DNA of 13,884 nucleotides. Source: Candidatus Zixiibacteriota bacterium (GTDB taxonomy: Bacteria > Zixibacteria > MSB-5A5 > GN15 > PGXB01). The notes beneath the pieces were generated by a model that made no database searches, was not told the origin of the DNA, and saw only the letters and a program-made list of their open reading frames with translations. The stretch lies in contig QNAH01000023.1 in assembly GCA_003641425.1 (NCBI GenBank), forward strand, positions 1-13,884, read 5' to 3'. The position numbers and the translations under genes were made by a program. Shown here in pieces: positions 1 through 7,613 of the stretch; positions within the stretch are counted from its first letter, which is position 1; each line of letters begins with the position of its first letter.

Positions 1-653
1 AGAGCGGCGACTCCAAAACGGGATGGGCGGAAAACGCTCCAGTTGGCAAAAGATTTCAAAAGGTCGGGATTGCTTTTATCGGATACGGCAACACCGTCCG
101 AGGTCGCGATCCAGATCGTGTCGCCCTGAAGTTGAACACTGAAAACCGGCGGTTGCGGATTGAAATCCCCGAATCTGAAATAAGAATCCTCGATCTGCCC
201 GTCATCGATAAATTTCGAAAATAAAGTCAGCCCGCCCGAAGTGCCGATCCAGAGTTGGTCACCATCATCGGTAATACAGTAAAGCGGAACCAGTTCATTT
301 TCACTGTCGAAAAAGAGATACGGCTTGAATACCCCTTCCTGTTCCCTGACCAGACGCCCGTCACCCACCAGCCAGACCGTCCCGTCATCATCCTGCAGAA
401 TACAATACAGATCATTGGTACCCAGCCCGTCATTATTGGTGATCTTACGCATTCCCAATGTAAACAGATCGACCTTTAGCCAGCCGCCCGATGATATAAC
501 CTGCAGGGAATCGTCAAAATAGTCGATATAACGAACCGTCGCTGTCGAGGAATATGACAGCCAATCCAATTGTGCGCCGACAGAAAAGGGAAACAGAATA
601 ATTGCCGCGATTACACAAACATAAAAACAAATCGACATAATCTTCATAATCAT
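1..653 (-). CDS. Exported beta-propeller protein, 3' end outside the window
   Basis: The reading frame is open from the ATG at 653 to the window edge, giving the first 217 residues. Residues 1-28 form a signal peptide, with a hydrophobic core at about 8-25 and a likely cut after VGA. The rest has spaced blade-like repeats of the two-component-regulator propeller type: GTVWLVGDG at 91-99, LWIGTSGGL at 134-142 and IWIATSDGV at 180-188. The opening, with a W-x-x-Y start and an SSGG step near 55, resembles the N-terminal propeller of PorZ-like proteins of FCB bacteria; that link is inference. It probably acts in the periplasm or at the cell surface. The start is uncertain. In-frame ATGs lie at 653, 647 and 638, none has a clear Shine-Dalgarno site, and MK at 647 is also a good signal-peptide start. 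The gene lies 70 bases after lnt and may have its own promoter. Its function is unknown. Confidence 0.75.
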   Translation of the reverse strand, partial: MIMKIMSICFYVCVIAAIILFPFSVGAQLDWLSYSSTATVRYIDYFDDSLQVISSGGWLKVDLFTLGMRKITNNDGLGTNDLYCILQDDDGTVWLVGDGRLVREQEGVFKPYLFFDSENELVPLYCITDDGDQLWIGTSGGLTLFSKFIDDGQIEDSYFRFGDFNPQPPVFSVQLQGDTIWIATSDGVAVSDKSNPDLLKSFANWSVFRPSRFGVAA

Positions 654-654
654 A

Positions 655-685
655 CAAATATAACGAATAAAGGATTCAATTTCAA
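655..685 (-). promoter_or_regulatory. Possible Bacteroidetes-type promoter for the propeller gene
   Basis: On the minus strand, TTG at 685-683 is followed after 20 bases by TATATTTG at 662-655. This fits the known Bacteroidetes -33/-7 consensus (TTG, 19-21 bases, TAnnTTTG). A start of transcription 5-8 bases downstream would fall near 649, which favours translation from the ATG at 647 or 638 with almost no leader. This was found by eye only. Confidence 0.4.
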
Positions 686-723
686 TGAAACGATATTATA
701 AAATAGGCGGCTTAAAACCGGGC

Positions 724-2307
724 TTAATGTTTCAGGATTCTTCGCAATAGTCCCCACCCGAGCAAATATATTATAGCAAGAATTAGAATATAAAATGAAA
801 CCTGCCCCACAATCGGCCCGATTCTTGTAAAAGTGGATTTTTCTGATAGAGGTTTGATATTGCCCGATATCACGCTTTGCACATACAAACCCGCTCTCTC
901 GATCTCCCTGCCGTAGGGATCGATCAGTGCCGATATCCCGGAATTGGCGCATCGCGCCAGCCAGACACGATTCTCTATCGCCCGGAACACGGCGAATCTC
1001 ATATGCTGATATGGCCCGGGGGAACGCCCGAACCAGGTGTCATTGGTAATATTGACCAGGAATTCGGCCCCATCCAGAATCGCATCGCGGACAAATCCGG
1101 GAAAGGCCGACTCATAACAGATCAAAACGGCATAATTCGCCTTTTCGGTTTCAAAGATCACCATCGAGTCGCCGGGATAAAAATCCGACCACCACTGAAC
1201 ATCATGGGTCCTGATGGCCCGCACATATTTTTCCAGGAACCGGCGCGACAACAATGGAAATTGATCCTGGTACGGCGAGTGTTCCGAGAACGGCACCAGC
1301 TTCATCTTATGATACACATTATCCAGTTGACCACTGGGCAGAAACTGAAAAGCGGAATTGTACGTTTTACTGTCCCTGCCGTAATACACTACATCCAGCC
1401 CGCCTATAAGATTGTAAGCCCGGCTGTTGTATGCCGTCTGTCCCAGCCTTCGGCCATATATTTTTTCCAGACGCGGGTAACACGGCGCCGCTGTTTCCGG
1501 CCAGATGATCAAATCGACCGAATCCTCGGCCGCCGCCATGGCCAGCGAATCATAAAGAACAAAATTGTAATCGCGTGTCTCGGCCTTCCACTTGGTACTC
1601 AAATCGACATTGCCCTGCAATACCGCCACGCGCATATCCCCCTCGACCACCATCGGAGGGAACTCCGCCCATCCGAAGGCGTAAACCGCCGCCAGAATCG
1701 CAAGAAAAATACTGCCGCATTTGACCCGCTTCTCCAGAACATTACCACTCGAAATCGTCTGCCATGCCAACAGGTTAAGCACTATCAAAATAAAAGAAAG
1801 CCCGTAGCACCCGATATAGGATACGATTTGAATCAGGGTCAGGTAATATCCCTGACTGTATGACAGGTCGGTCCATGGAAAGGCAAACTCCGTCAGGCTC
1901 CTGAAATATTCCATGCCCACCCATAAAAATGGAAGCGCACTCATCCCGATCAGCTTCTTCCGATCATACAGTTTCTTAAACATCAGTAATATCACTGCGG
2001 GATAAAGCGACATGATAAATATTGCCGCTATCATTCCGGGCGGGGTTACGACCGCCACCCAGTAAAGCTGAAACAGATTGGCCATGAATGAATAAAAATA
2101 AGCCGCCTTGAAGGCTGATTTACTGTCGAGTTTGACCACAATGGCCAGCGGGCGGGCCAGGGCAAACCAGGCCAGAAAGCCGAACGGCAACGGCAAGTAG
2201 GCCAGCGCAAGTATAAAGGCCCAGAAAGTCATCTCCGCCCGGCGAAGACGGACGGCCGAATCTTTCGGCCAGAGAAAATTTTTAATTCCTGATAGCAGGG
2301 ATTTCAC
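724..2307 (-). CDS. lnt: Apolipoprotein N-acyltransferase Lnt
   Basis: Lnt transfers an acyl chain from phospholipid to the N-terminal cysteine of lipoproteins, the last maturation step at the inner membrane of diderms. The 527 residues match the usual length. Several membrane helices fill about residues 26-215, a nitrilase domain spans about 225-480, and a last helix lies at 499-520. The catalytic triad is visible: Glu271 in WPE, Lys334 in YHKMKL and Cys397 in ICYE. Glu342 in PFSE and the Tyr398-Glu399 pair, also required in the family, are present. The start is GTG at 2307, inside the last 26 bases of gpmI, with no convincing Shine-Dalgarno site, so translation is probably coupled to gpmI. 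Starting at Met26 would keep all membrane helices, but the GGAG there touches the ATG. The gene ends with TAA and no terminator was seen after it. Confidence 0.95.
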   Translation of the reverse strand: MKSLLSGIKNFLWPKDSAVRLRRAEMTFWAFILALAYLPLPFGFLAWFALARPLAIVVKLDSKSAFKAAYFYSFMANLFQLYWVAVVTPPGMIAAIFIMSLYPAVILLMFKKLYDRKKLIGMSALPFLWVGMEYFRSLTEFAFPWTDLSYSQGYYLTLIQIVSYIGCYGLSFILIVLNLLAWQTISSGNVLEKRVKCGSIFLAILAAVYAFGWAEFPPMVVEGDMRVAVLQGNVDLSTKWKAETRDYNFVLYDSLAMAAAEDSVDLIIWPETAAPCYPRLEKIYGRRLGQTAYNSRAYNLIGGLDVVYYGRDSKTYNSAFQFLPSGQLDNVYHKMKLVPFSEHSPYQDQFPLLSRRFLEKYVRAIRTHDVQWWSDFYPGDSMVIFETEKANYAVLICYESAFPGFVRDAILDGAEFLVNITNDTWFGRSPGPYQHMRFAVFRAIENRVWLARCANSGISALIDPYGREIERAGLYVQSVISGNIKPLSEKSTFTRIGPIVGQVSFYILILAIIYLLGWGLLRRILKH

Positions 2308-3841
2308 CTGATATAAACATCGATTGGCCGGTCATCTCAGCCGGCTTTCTTATATTTAAATAATGCATTATGGTCGGCGCCAGGTCGGCAAGCTTACCGC
2401 CGCTTCGAAGCCGCACATTATTGCCGCGCCCGGTACTATCATAAAAAATAAACGGCACCGGATTGGTGGTGTGAGCCGTAAACGGCCCGTTGGTTAATGG
2501 GTCCCACATCTGTTCCGAGTTGCCGTGATCCGCCGTGACAATTGCCTGCCCACCCACCTGCTCGACAGCACTCATCACCTTACCGAGTCCGGCGTCCACC
2601 GCCTCGACCGCCTTGACCGCCGCCTCAAAGATTCCGCTGTGTCCCACCATGTCGCAGTTGGCGAAATTCAAAACAACAACATCATACTTTTTCGAAAGGA
2701 TACGGCGCACCGCCTCATCGGCCACCTCGACCGATGACATCTCCGGCTTGAGATCATAGGTGGCCACCTTCGGTGACGGGATCAGGCAACGATCCTCGTT
2801 TTTGAACGGCTCCTCGACCCCGCCGTTAAAGAAGTACGTTACATGCGCATACTTCTCGGTTTCGGCAATACGAAGCTGATTCAGCCCCTCGCTCGCAAGT
2901 ATCTCTCCGAAAATATTCTGCAGGCGAACCGGCGGAAATGCAACATGCGCTTCCTTGAACTCCGCATCATAATTGGTCATCGTTATCAGGTGGACTTTGG
3001 GATTCTCCGGGTGCGGGAAATCGCCGACCTTGTGACCGGCAAAAAGGTACGACAGCTGGCGCACCCGGTCGGCCCGGAAATTGAAAAAAAGCGCGACATC
3101 GCCATCGGCCAGCTTACCCTCGTTGTCATCATCAAGATCTATCGCCATCGGGACAATGAATTCATCGGTGACATTTTCTTTATAGGACTGCTCCACAGCC
3201 GCCACCGGATCACCGCTTCGGGGTGCATCTTTGTTTATTATAGCCTGATACGCTTTTTCTGTCCGTTCCCAGCGCTTGTCACGGTCCATCCCGTAATAAC
3301 GGCCCATGACTGTCGCCACTTTTCCCAAACCGGTATCGTTAAAATATTCGACTATCTCTTTCATATAACCGGCCCCGGAATGTGGCGGGGTATCGCGGCC
3401 GTCCATGAAAGCGTGAAGGTACAATTTTTTGATACCTCGGTCCTTTGCCATTCGGACCAGCGCCTTGAGATGCTCCAACGAGGAGTGAACACATCCGTCG
3501 GAAAGCAGGCCGAAAAGATGAATGGCCGAATCGTTTTTCAATGCCGTCTCGAATCCATCGAGGAAGACCCGGTTTTCAAAAAAATCACCGTCGGTAATCG
3601 ACTTGTCTATTCTGGTCACATCCTGATAAACGATCCGCCCGGCGCCGATATTTAAATGGCCGACTTCTGAGTTGCCCATCTGACCCTCGGGCAAACCGAC
3701 CGCCAGCCCGGACCCATCGATGGGAATATTGGGACACGTTTTGAACAGCTTTATTAAATTGGGCTTTTTAGCTTTAATTACGGCGTTGAAATGCTCCTGA
3801 CCCCGGAGACCAAAACCGTCAAGAATACAGAGTAAAAACAT
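2282..3841 (-). CDS. gpmI: 2,3-bisphosphoglycerate-independent phosphoglycerate mutase
   Basis: This enzyme interconverts 3-phosphoglycerate and 2-phosphoglycerate in glycolysis and gluconeogenesis, using two metal ions and a phosphoserine intermediate. The 519 residues are the normal length and it is a cytosolic member of the alkaline phosphatase superfamily. Visible residues are Asp8 in the ILDGFG metal motif, catalytic Ser58 in GNSEVGH, HAFMDGRDTPP at 143-153, the RADR substrate loop at 256-259, Lys330, Asp397 and His401 in NCDMVGH, Asp438-His439 in TADHGNS, and His457. All expected ligands appear intact. ATG at 3841 lies only 2 bases after the purM stop, with AAGGA seven bases upstream of it at the end of purM, so the two are co-translated. 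Its 3' end overlaps lnt by 26 bases. The neighbours share no pathway with it, so the operon looks like a growth-linked set. Confidence 0.97.
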   Translation of the reverse strand: MFLLCILDGFGLRGQEHFNAVIKAKKPNLIKLFKTCPNIPIDGSGLAVGLPEGQMGNSEVGHLNIGAGRIVYQDVTRIDKSITDGDFFENRVFLDGFETALKNDSAIHLFGLLSDGCVHSSLEHLKALVRMAKDRGIKKLYLHAFMDGRDTPPHSGAGYMKEIVEYFNDTGLGKVATVMGRYYGMDRDKRWERTEKAYQAIINKDAPRSGDPVAAVEQSYKENVTDEFIVPMAIDLDDDNEGKLADGDVALFFNFRADRVRQLSYLFAGHKVGDFPHPENPKVHLITMTNYDAEFKEAHVAFPPVRLQNIFGEILASEGLNQLRIAETEKYAHVTYFFNGGVEEPFKNEDRCLIPSPKVATYDLKPEMSSVEVADEAVRRILSKKYDVVVLNFANCDMVGHSGIFEAAVKAVEAVDAGLGKVMSAVEQVGGQAIVTADHGNSEQMWDPLTNGPFTAHTTNPVPFIFYDSTGRGNNVRLRSGGKLADLAPTIMHYLNIRKPAEMTGQSMFISGEIPAIRN

Positions 3842-3843
3842 TA

Positions 3844-4884
3844 TTAATCCTTAATTACTATCTCCTTTTCGCCCTTTTCGATTTTACCAATTATATACGG
3901 CAGTTCTCCAGAGGCTTTTAAGCTTTCCACCACGTTATCGACGTTATTTTCCGAGATGACGACAATATAGCCGATGCCCATATTGAAGGCCTCGAACATA
4001 TCCTCATCGGCAATAGAACCGGTCTTTTGAATAAAATCAAAGACCGGTTTTACATTCCAGGTCCCTTTCCTTATAACCGCCTTGACATTATCCGGCAGGA
4101 TACGAACAAAATTACCGGAGATTCCCCCGCCGGTTATATGCGCCATACCTTTGATCTCGAAATCGTCTATAAGCGGCGAAATCGACTTAAGATACGATTT
4201 ATGAGTCATGAGCAACGCATCGCCGATCGTCATCCCCATCGATTCGACATTATCGTTGTATTTCATCCCGCCGACATCGAAGATCACCTTTCTGGCCAGC
4301 GAATAGCCGTTGGTGTGAAGGCCGTTCGAGGCCAGCCCGATAATAACATCACCTTCCGCGATATTCGCACCGTTGATTATCTTCTCTTTATCCGCCAGGC
4401 CGACAATAAAACCGGCCAGATCATACTCACCGGGACTGTAAAAGTCGGGCATTTCGGCTGTTTCGCCGCCAAGCAGGGCCATGCCGTTGTTACGGCATCC
4501 GCGGGCCAGCCCTTCGACAATCTCCGCTACCGTTTCCGGATCGAGCTTACCGGTGGCGATATAATCAAGAAAAAACAACGGCCGGGCACCGTGCACAAGG
4601 ATGTCATTGACACAATGATTGACCAGGTCTTCCCCGACCGTATTGTGCCGTCGGCTCATAAAAGCCAGCTTCAGTTTGGTTCCGACACCATCGGCCGATG
4701 ATATCAGCACCGGCGATTTCATTCCAGTCAGTTCCGGCCGGAAAAAGCCCCCAAAAGCGCCGATTTCCGACAACACCGACTCATTGAAAGTGGCTTTGGC
4801 CAGAGTCTTGATCTTTTCCTTGGCCTTGTCGGCGGCGGCGATATCAACGCCCGATGCGGCATAATTCAATTTTTCTTTTTCCAT
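3844..4884 (-). CDS. purM: Phosphoribosylformylglycinamidine cyclo-ligase (AIR synthetase)
   Basis: PurM closes the imidazole ring of purines, turning FGAM and ATP into AIR. The 346 residues match the family. Motifs in order are SGVD at 11-14 (family YKDAGVD), DGVGTK at 65-70, the NHCVNDILVHGA region around Asp94, GGETAEMPDFY at 139-149, SNGLHTNGYSLAR at 186-198, ITGGGI at 250-255 and FNMGIG at 300-305. It is the first gene after the terminator at 4931-4953 and heads the purM-gpmI-lnt unit. The ATG at 4884 places the YAASGVD motif at the expected distance from the N terminus. No Shine-Dalgarno site precedes it, and the likely promoter ends only a few bases upstream, so the mRNA may be leaderless or nearly so. 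No other pur gene is in the window. Confidence 0.97.
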   Translation of the reverse strand: MEKEKLNYAASGVDIAAADKAKEKIKTLAKATFNESVLSEIGAFGGFFRPELTGMKSPVLISSADGVGTKLKLAFMSRRHNTVGEDLVNHCVNDILVHGARPLFFLDYIATGKLDPETVAEIVEGLARGCRNNGMALLGGETAEMPDFYSPGEYDLAGFIVGLADKEKIINGANIAEGDVIIGLASNGLHTNGYSLARKVIFDVGGMKYNDNVESMGMTIGDALLMTHKSYLKSISPLIDDFEIKGMAHITGGGISGNFVRILPDNVKAVIRKGTWNVKPVFDFIQKTGSIADEDMFEAFNMGIGYIVVISENNVDNVVESLKASGELPYIIGKIEKGEKEIVIKD

Positions 4885-4891
4885 AGTATTG

Positions 4892-4922
4892 AGAAGCTAA
4901 TACCCGGCAGTTTGAATGTCAA
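4892..4922 (-). promoter_or_regulatory. Probable purM promoter
   Basis: The minus strand has a perfect TTGACA at 4922-4917, then TAGCTT at 4899-4894 with a 17-base spacer, a fair sigma-70-like pair. The same bases can be read as TTG-N20-TAGCTTCT, close to the Bacteroidetes pattern. It sits just after a terminator and just before purM, where a promoter is needed. Predicted transcription would start only about 0-5 bases before the ATG. Confidence 0.5.
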
Positions 4923-4930
4923 GATAATAG

Positions 4931-4953
4931 AAAAACCTGTCAATCCTGACAGG
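4931..4953 (-). terminator. Intrinsic terminator after rluD
   Basis: On the minus strand the 7-bp stem CCTGTCA / TGACAGG (4953-4947 and 4942-4936) closes a 4-base loop GGAT and is followed at once by TTTTT (4935-4931), then CTATTATCTT. Stem, tight loop and U tract all fit a Rho-independent terminator for transcripts coming from rluD. It separates them from the purM unit. Confidence 0.85.
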
Positions 4954-4976
4954 CCGCCTTACTTATGATTTGCCGC

Positions 4977-5966
4977 CTATAACGACTCTCTCAACAATTC
5001 CAGCAAACGGCTGAAATCATCGGGCAAATCTGAATCCACGAGAATATTTTCCCCTGTCACCGGGTGTGCCAGTTCGAGAGACTTGGCGTGAAGCGCCTGC
5101 CGCGGCATCAGCTCGAGCGCCTTTTGCGCCAGCGGCTTATCTATGGCGAAAACGCCCCGGTGCCATTTTAGCCGCCCGCCGTAGTCGGGATCACCGAAAA
5201 CAGGATGGCCGAGATGCGAAAAATGAACGCGTATCTGATGCGTCCGGCCGGTTTTCAGGTGTATTTTAAGAAGATCATACAGTTTATATCTTTCAAGCAA
5301 TTCATACTCGGTTAAGGCCGACCGTGAATTCAAATGCGTTACCGTCATTTTTTTGCGATCTTTGATTGACCGCCCGATGGGAAGCTCAATAGTACCTTTT
5401 TCTTCCTTCATATGCCCGCATACAAGAGCGTAATAGACTTTTATTATCGCCTGTTCTTTAAGTTTTGTCTGCAGGGCCAGATGGATTTTATCATTTTTGG
5501 CGATCATTATCAGACCGGATGTATTCTTGTCAAGGCGGTGCACCACCCCCGCCCGCTCTATTCCTTGAAGACCAGACAGCGACTCCGTATATTTCAATAC
5601 GGCATTTACAAGCGTTCCGGTGTAATGCCCTGCCGCCGGATGCGTCACCATCCCGGCCGGTTTGTTGACCACCAGGAAATAATCATCCTCAAAAACGACA
5701 TCGATCGGGATATCTTCGGGAAGGATATTGGTTTGCCGGGGCGGCGGAATTTTGACAGTGACCGCCTCTCCCCCCTTTAGTTTATGATTATGCAGGGCCG
5801 GCTTTCCGTTTACCAGTATCAGTCCCTCATCAATCAACTTCTGGACGCGGCTGCGGGTGATATCAAGCCCGGAATCCCGGGCCAGGTATCGGTCGAGACG
5901 TTCTTTCGATACCCCCAAAGGTATTTCGATTTCGACTACCCTGTATGTATCATTCCCATCGGCCAT
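4977..5966 (-). CDS. rluD: RluD/RluA-family 23S rRNA pseudouridine synthase
   Basis: The enzyme isomerises uridines of structured RNA to pseudouridine; RluD acts on helix 69 of 23S rRNA, but the exact target cannot be read here. It is 329 residues from the ATG at 5966. An S4 RNA-binding domain spans about 20-72. The catalytic domain follows, with NKPAGMVTHP at 101-110, the catalytic Asp146 in HRLDKNTSG (143-151), KTGRTHQIRVH at 238-248 and GDPDYGG at 258-264. An in-frame TTG at 5978 would add four residues, but ATG at 5966 is preferred. GGGA lies upstream of it, though weakly spaced. The gene ends in TAG, the only TAG among twelve complete gene ends in the window, followed in frame by TAA six codons later at 4961-4959. 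A terminator follows. Confidence 0.93.
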   Translation of the reverse strand: MADGNDTYRVVEIEIPLGVSKERLDRYLARDSGLDITRSRVQKLIDEGLILVNGKPALHNHKLKGGEAVTVKIPPPRQTNILPEDIPIDVVFEDDYFLVVNKPAGMVTHPAAGHYTGTLVNAVLKYTESLSGLQGIERAGVVHRLDKNTSGLIMIAKNDKIHLALQTKLKEQAIIKVYYALVCGHMKEEKGTIELPIGRSIKDRKKMTVTHLNSRSALTEYELLERYKLYDLLKIHLKTGRTHQIRVHFSHLGHPVFGDPDYGGRLKWHRGVFAIDKPLAQKALELMPRQALHAKSLELAHPVTGENILVDSDLPDDFSRLLELLRESL

Positions 5967-5996
5967 ATAATTTCCCAAACCTGTTTACCAGCTCTG

Positions 5997-6017
5997 ATTA
6001 AAATCAATAATTTTAAT
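5997..6017. repeat. AT-only inverted repeat upstream of rluD
   Basis: Arms ATTAAAAT (5997-6004) and ATTTTAAT (6010-6017) are perfect 8-base complements around a 5-base loop in the pdxJ-rluD gap. There is no GC in the stem and no following U tract in either useful position, so it is not a convincing terminator. It could be an operator or simply AT-rich promoter DNA. Confidence 0.35.
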
Positions 6018-6038
6018 ATTAATGTATACCGCCAATGA

Positions 6039-6767
6039 TCAGTCTTCTGCGGGACGGTTGAGCAGATCGAGCATGTCCCGGACCGCTCTATCCATACCGA
6101 CCATCATCGCCCTGGAGACAATCGCATACCCGATGATAAAACTGTCAAAACCGCCTAGTTCGACCAGCCCCCGGATGTTCGAGTAATTAAGACCGTTACC
6201 GCCGAATACTTTCATCCCCAGCTTGGCGGCCAGCTGGGTCATCTGTTCGAGCCGGTTCAATTCCGATTCTATCTCCTCATCCGATTTGGCTTTGAAATAA
6301 TCATGAAGATTAAGCTCTACCGCATCAGCCTTTACCCGCGCCGCATCCCTGATCGCCTCATTGTCTGGATCGACAAAATAACAGACCCTGATCCCCGCTT
6401 CAATCAGCAGACCCGCGGCATTGGCATAACGGTCACCGTTTTTTTCAAAATCGATCCCCTGACTCAATACCGTATTATCATCCGTAAACGGCATCAAGGT
6501 AACCATCCTTGGTTTGACTTCCCGCGCTCTCTCCAGCAGATCGTCATCAGGTGCGATCTGGAGATTCAATCCGCCTTTTACGACTTCTTTGAGAATGTAA
6601 AAATCCCGGTCACGGATAAACTGACGGTCCTCCCGCAAATGGCACGTAATAGCGTCGGCCCCGGCAAGCTCGGCCAGTACCGCCGCCTGTGATGGTGTCG
6701 CTTCCTTCGACTTTATTGCATTTCTGACCGCGGCGATATAATCTACTTTTACAGATAGTAAAGACAT
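6039..6767 (-). CDS. PdxJ-fold protein with altered active site; vitamin B6 role doubtful
   Basis: This is a clear homologue of pyridoxine 5'-phosphate synthase (PdxJ) over its whole length of 242 residues. It shares AGADAITCHLREDR at 35-48, DRD at 53-55 and the TIM-barrel order of strands. However, several residues that are near-invariant in PdxJ differ. Compared with recalled E. coli motifs, NIDH reads KVDY (Lys7, Tyr10), LRNAR reads VRNAI (Ile18), NLE reads NLQ (Gln70), EIHTG reads ELNLH (Asn153), AGHG reads GGNG (Asn191) and IGHA reads IGYA (Tyr214). Only the HLREDR set (His43, Arg45) stays intact. It may therefore have another substrate or a non-catalytic role; that is inference. ATG at 6767 is chosen because AGGGA lies 8 bases upstream; ATG at 6773 is possible but too close. 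It stands 49 bases after ksgA and 72 before rluD. Confidence 0.85.
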   Translation of the reverse strand: MSLLSVKVDYIAAVRNAIKSKEATPSQAAVLAELAGADAITCHLREDRQFIRDRDFYILKEVVKGGLNLQIAPDDDLLERAREVKPRMVTLMPFTDDNTVLSQGIDFEKNGDRYANAAGLLIEAGIRVCYFVDPDNEAIRDAARVKADAVELNLHDYFKAKSDEEIESELNRLEQMTQLAAKLGMKVFGGNGLNYSNIRGLVELGGFDSFIIGYAIVSRAMMVGMDRAVRDMLDLLNRPAED

Positions 6768-6789
6768 AGGCATATTCCCTGTTTTTTTT

Positions 6790-6820
6790 TAAATCTAAAA
6801 TTTTGTAAAGGAAGTTTCAA
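6790..6820 (-). promoter_or_regulatory. Possible promoter for the pdxJ-like gene
   Basis: TTG at 6820-6818, overlapping the ksgA stop, is followed after 20 bases by TAGATTTA at 6797-6790, one base from the Bacteroidetes TAnnTTTG element. A run of nine A residues (6790-6782 on the minus strand) and then the AGGGA ribosome site follow. Called because the same spacing recurs in other gaps of this window. Confidence 0.3.
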
Positions 6821-7611
6821 GATAAAACCGAAGCCTTGATCAGCCTCGCAATTTCAATGAACTGATCGATCGTGACCTGCTCCGCACGTGACAACTGAGG
6901 TAAACCGGCCGTCTGGAAAATCTTCTCGAGGGCGCTTTTCTCCAGATCTTTAAATCCAGCAAGATTATTAGCCAATAACTTCCGGCGGTTTTTAAACGAT
7001 TGCCGGACCACCTGCTCAAAAAAATCCCAATCCTCGATTATATAAGGGTCCCTCGGTTCGAAAAGCAGGGTTGCCGAATGTACTTTCGGTTTGGGATAAA
7101 AGGCCCCCGGAGGAATGGTAAACATCGACCTTATATTAAAAAAGCACTGGGCAAAAATCGAAATCGGCGCCCAATTTTTGCTTCCCGGTCCGGAACTGAT
7201 CCGGTCCCCGAGCTCCTTCTGGGCGGTTATTACCGCACGCTTAATAAACTTGTCGTGGCGGGTGATCCAGTCCACAATCGGGGACGTTATATCATACGGG
7301 ATATTCCCGATAAGCTTGATACCGGCATGGCGCCCCTCATACGGCTCGACAATTAAAAAATCAAAATTGGCAATATTGACATTGGGATTATCCTTAAATT
7401 TACTCTCGAGTTCGTATACCAGGTCGGTATCGATCTCAAACGAGTACAGCTTCGCCCCGGATTCGGCGATCAATCCGGTCAGCACTCCCCGTCCCGGCCC
7501 GATCTCGAAAACGGCATCATCCGGCGACAGATCGAGCAGCCCGACGATTCGCTCGGCGATCTTGTGATCCACTAAAAAATTTTGTGAAAATCGTTTCTTT
7601 GGACGGGACAT
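6817..7611 (-). CDS. ksgA: 16S rRNA dimethyladenosine transferase RsmA/KsgA
   Basis: KsgA dimethylates two adjacent adenines in the 3' hairpin of 16S rRNA late in 30S assembly, using S-adenosylmethionine. The 264 residues match the family. Visible signs are the N-terminal KKRFSQNFLVD at 5-15, the SAM-binding EIGPGRGVLT at 36-45, the acidic Glu59 after motif I, the catalytic NIPY at 103-106, the F-P-K-V-S signature FYPKPKVHS at 171-179 and the C-terminal RAEQVTIDQF at 242-251. The ATG at 7611 is 2 bases after the tatD stop, and the G run at the end of tatD acts as the ribosome site. Placement directly after metG and tatD repeats a neighbourhood known from Firmicutes. Confidence 0.97.
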   Translation of the reverse strand: MSRPKKRFSQNFLVDHKIAERIVGLLDLSPDDAVFEIGPGRGVLTGLIAESGAKLYSFEIDTDLVYELESKFKDNPNVNIANFDFLIVEPYEGRHAGIKLIGNIPYDITSPIVDWITRHDKFIKRAVITAQKELGDRISSGPGSKNWAPISIFAQCFFNIRSMFTIPPGAFYPKPKVHSATLLFEPRDPYIIEDWDFFEQVVRQSFKNRRKLLANNLAGFKDLEKSALEKIFQTAGLPQLSRAEQVTIDQFIEIARLIKASVLS

Positions 7612-7613
7612 TG

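Noticed and set aside
131..155. MetG zinc knuckle with His in place of the fourth Cys as a novelty
   Set aside because: A Cys-Cys-Cys-His arrangement is known in bacterial MetRS such as that of Thermus, so it is ordinary variation. Positions given are residue numbers in MetG.
699..726. Imperfect palindrome and GGCTTAA direct repeat after lnt
   Set aside because: The stem is about three GC pairs with an AT middle and no clean U tract; I do not support it as a terminator.
877..1863. Long plus-strand open frame (328 codons) opposite lnt
   Set aside because: It lies fully antisense to a well-supported gene, its translation has no recognisable domain and is rich in His, Arg and Ile as expected of an antisense shadow, and no ribosome site was seen.
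2843..3655. Long plus-strand open frame (270 codons) opposite gpmI
   Set aside because: Antisense to conserved gpmI codons, with no family resemblance; the low count of stops follows from codon bias on the coding strand.
4027..4701. Plus-strand open frame opposite purM
   Set aside because: Same reasoning: purM is intact and conserved here, and the antisense translation looks random.
6782..6790. Run of nine T on the plus strand as a plus-strand terminator tail
   Set aside because: No stem precedes it on the plus strand and no plus-strand gene needs ending there; it is an A tract upstream of the pdxJ-like gene.
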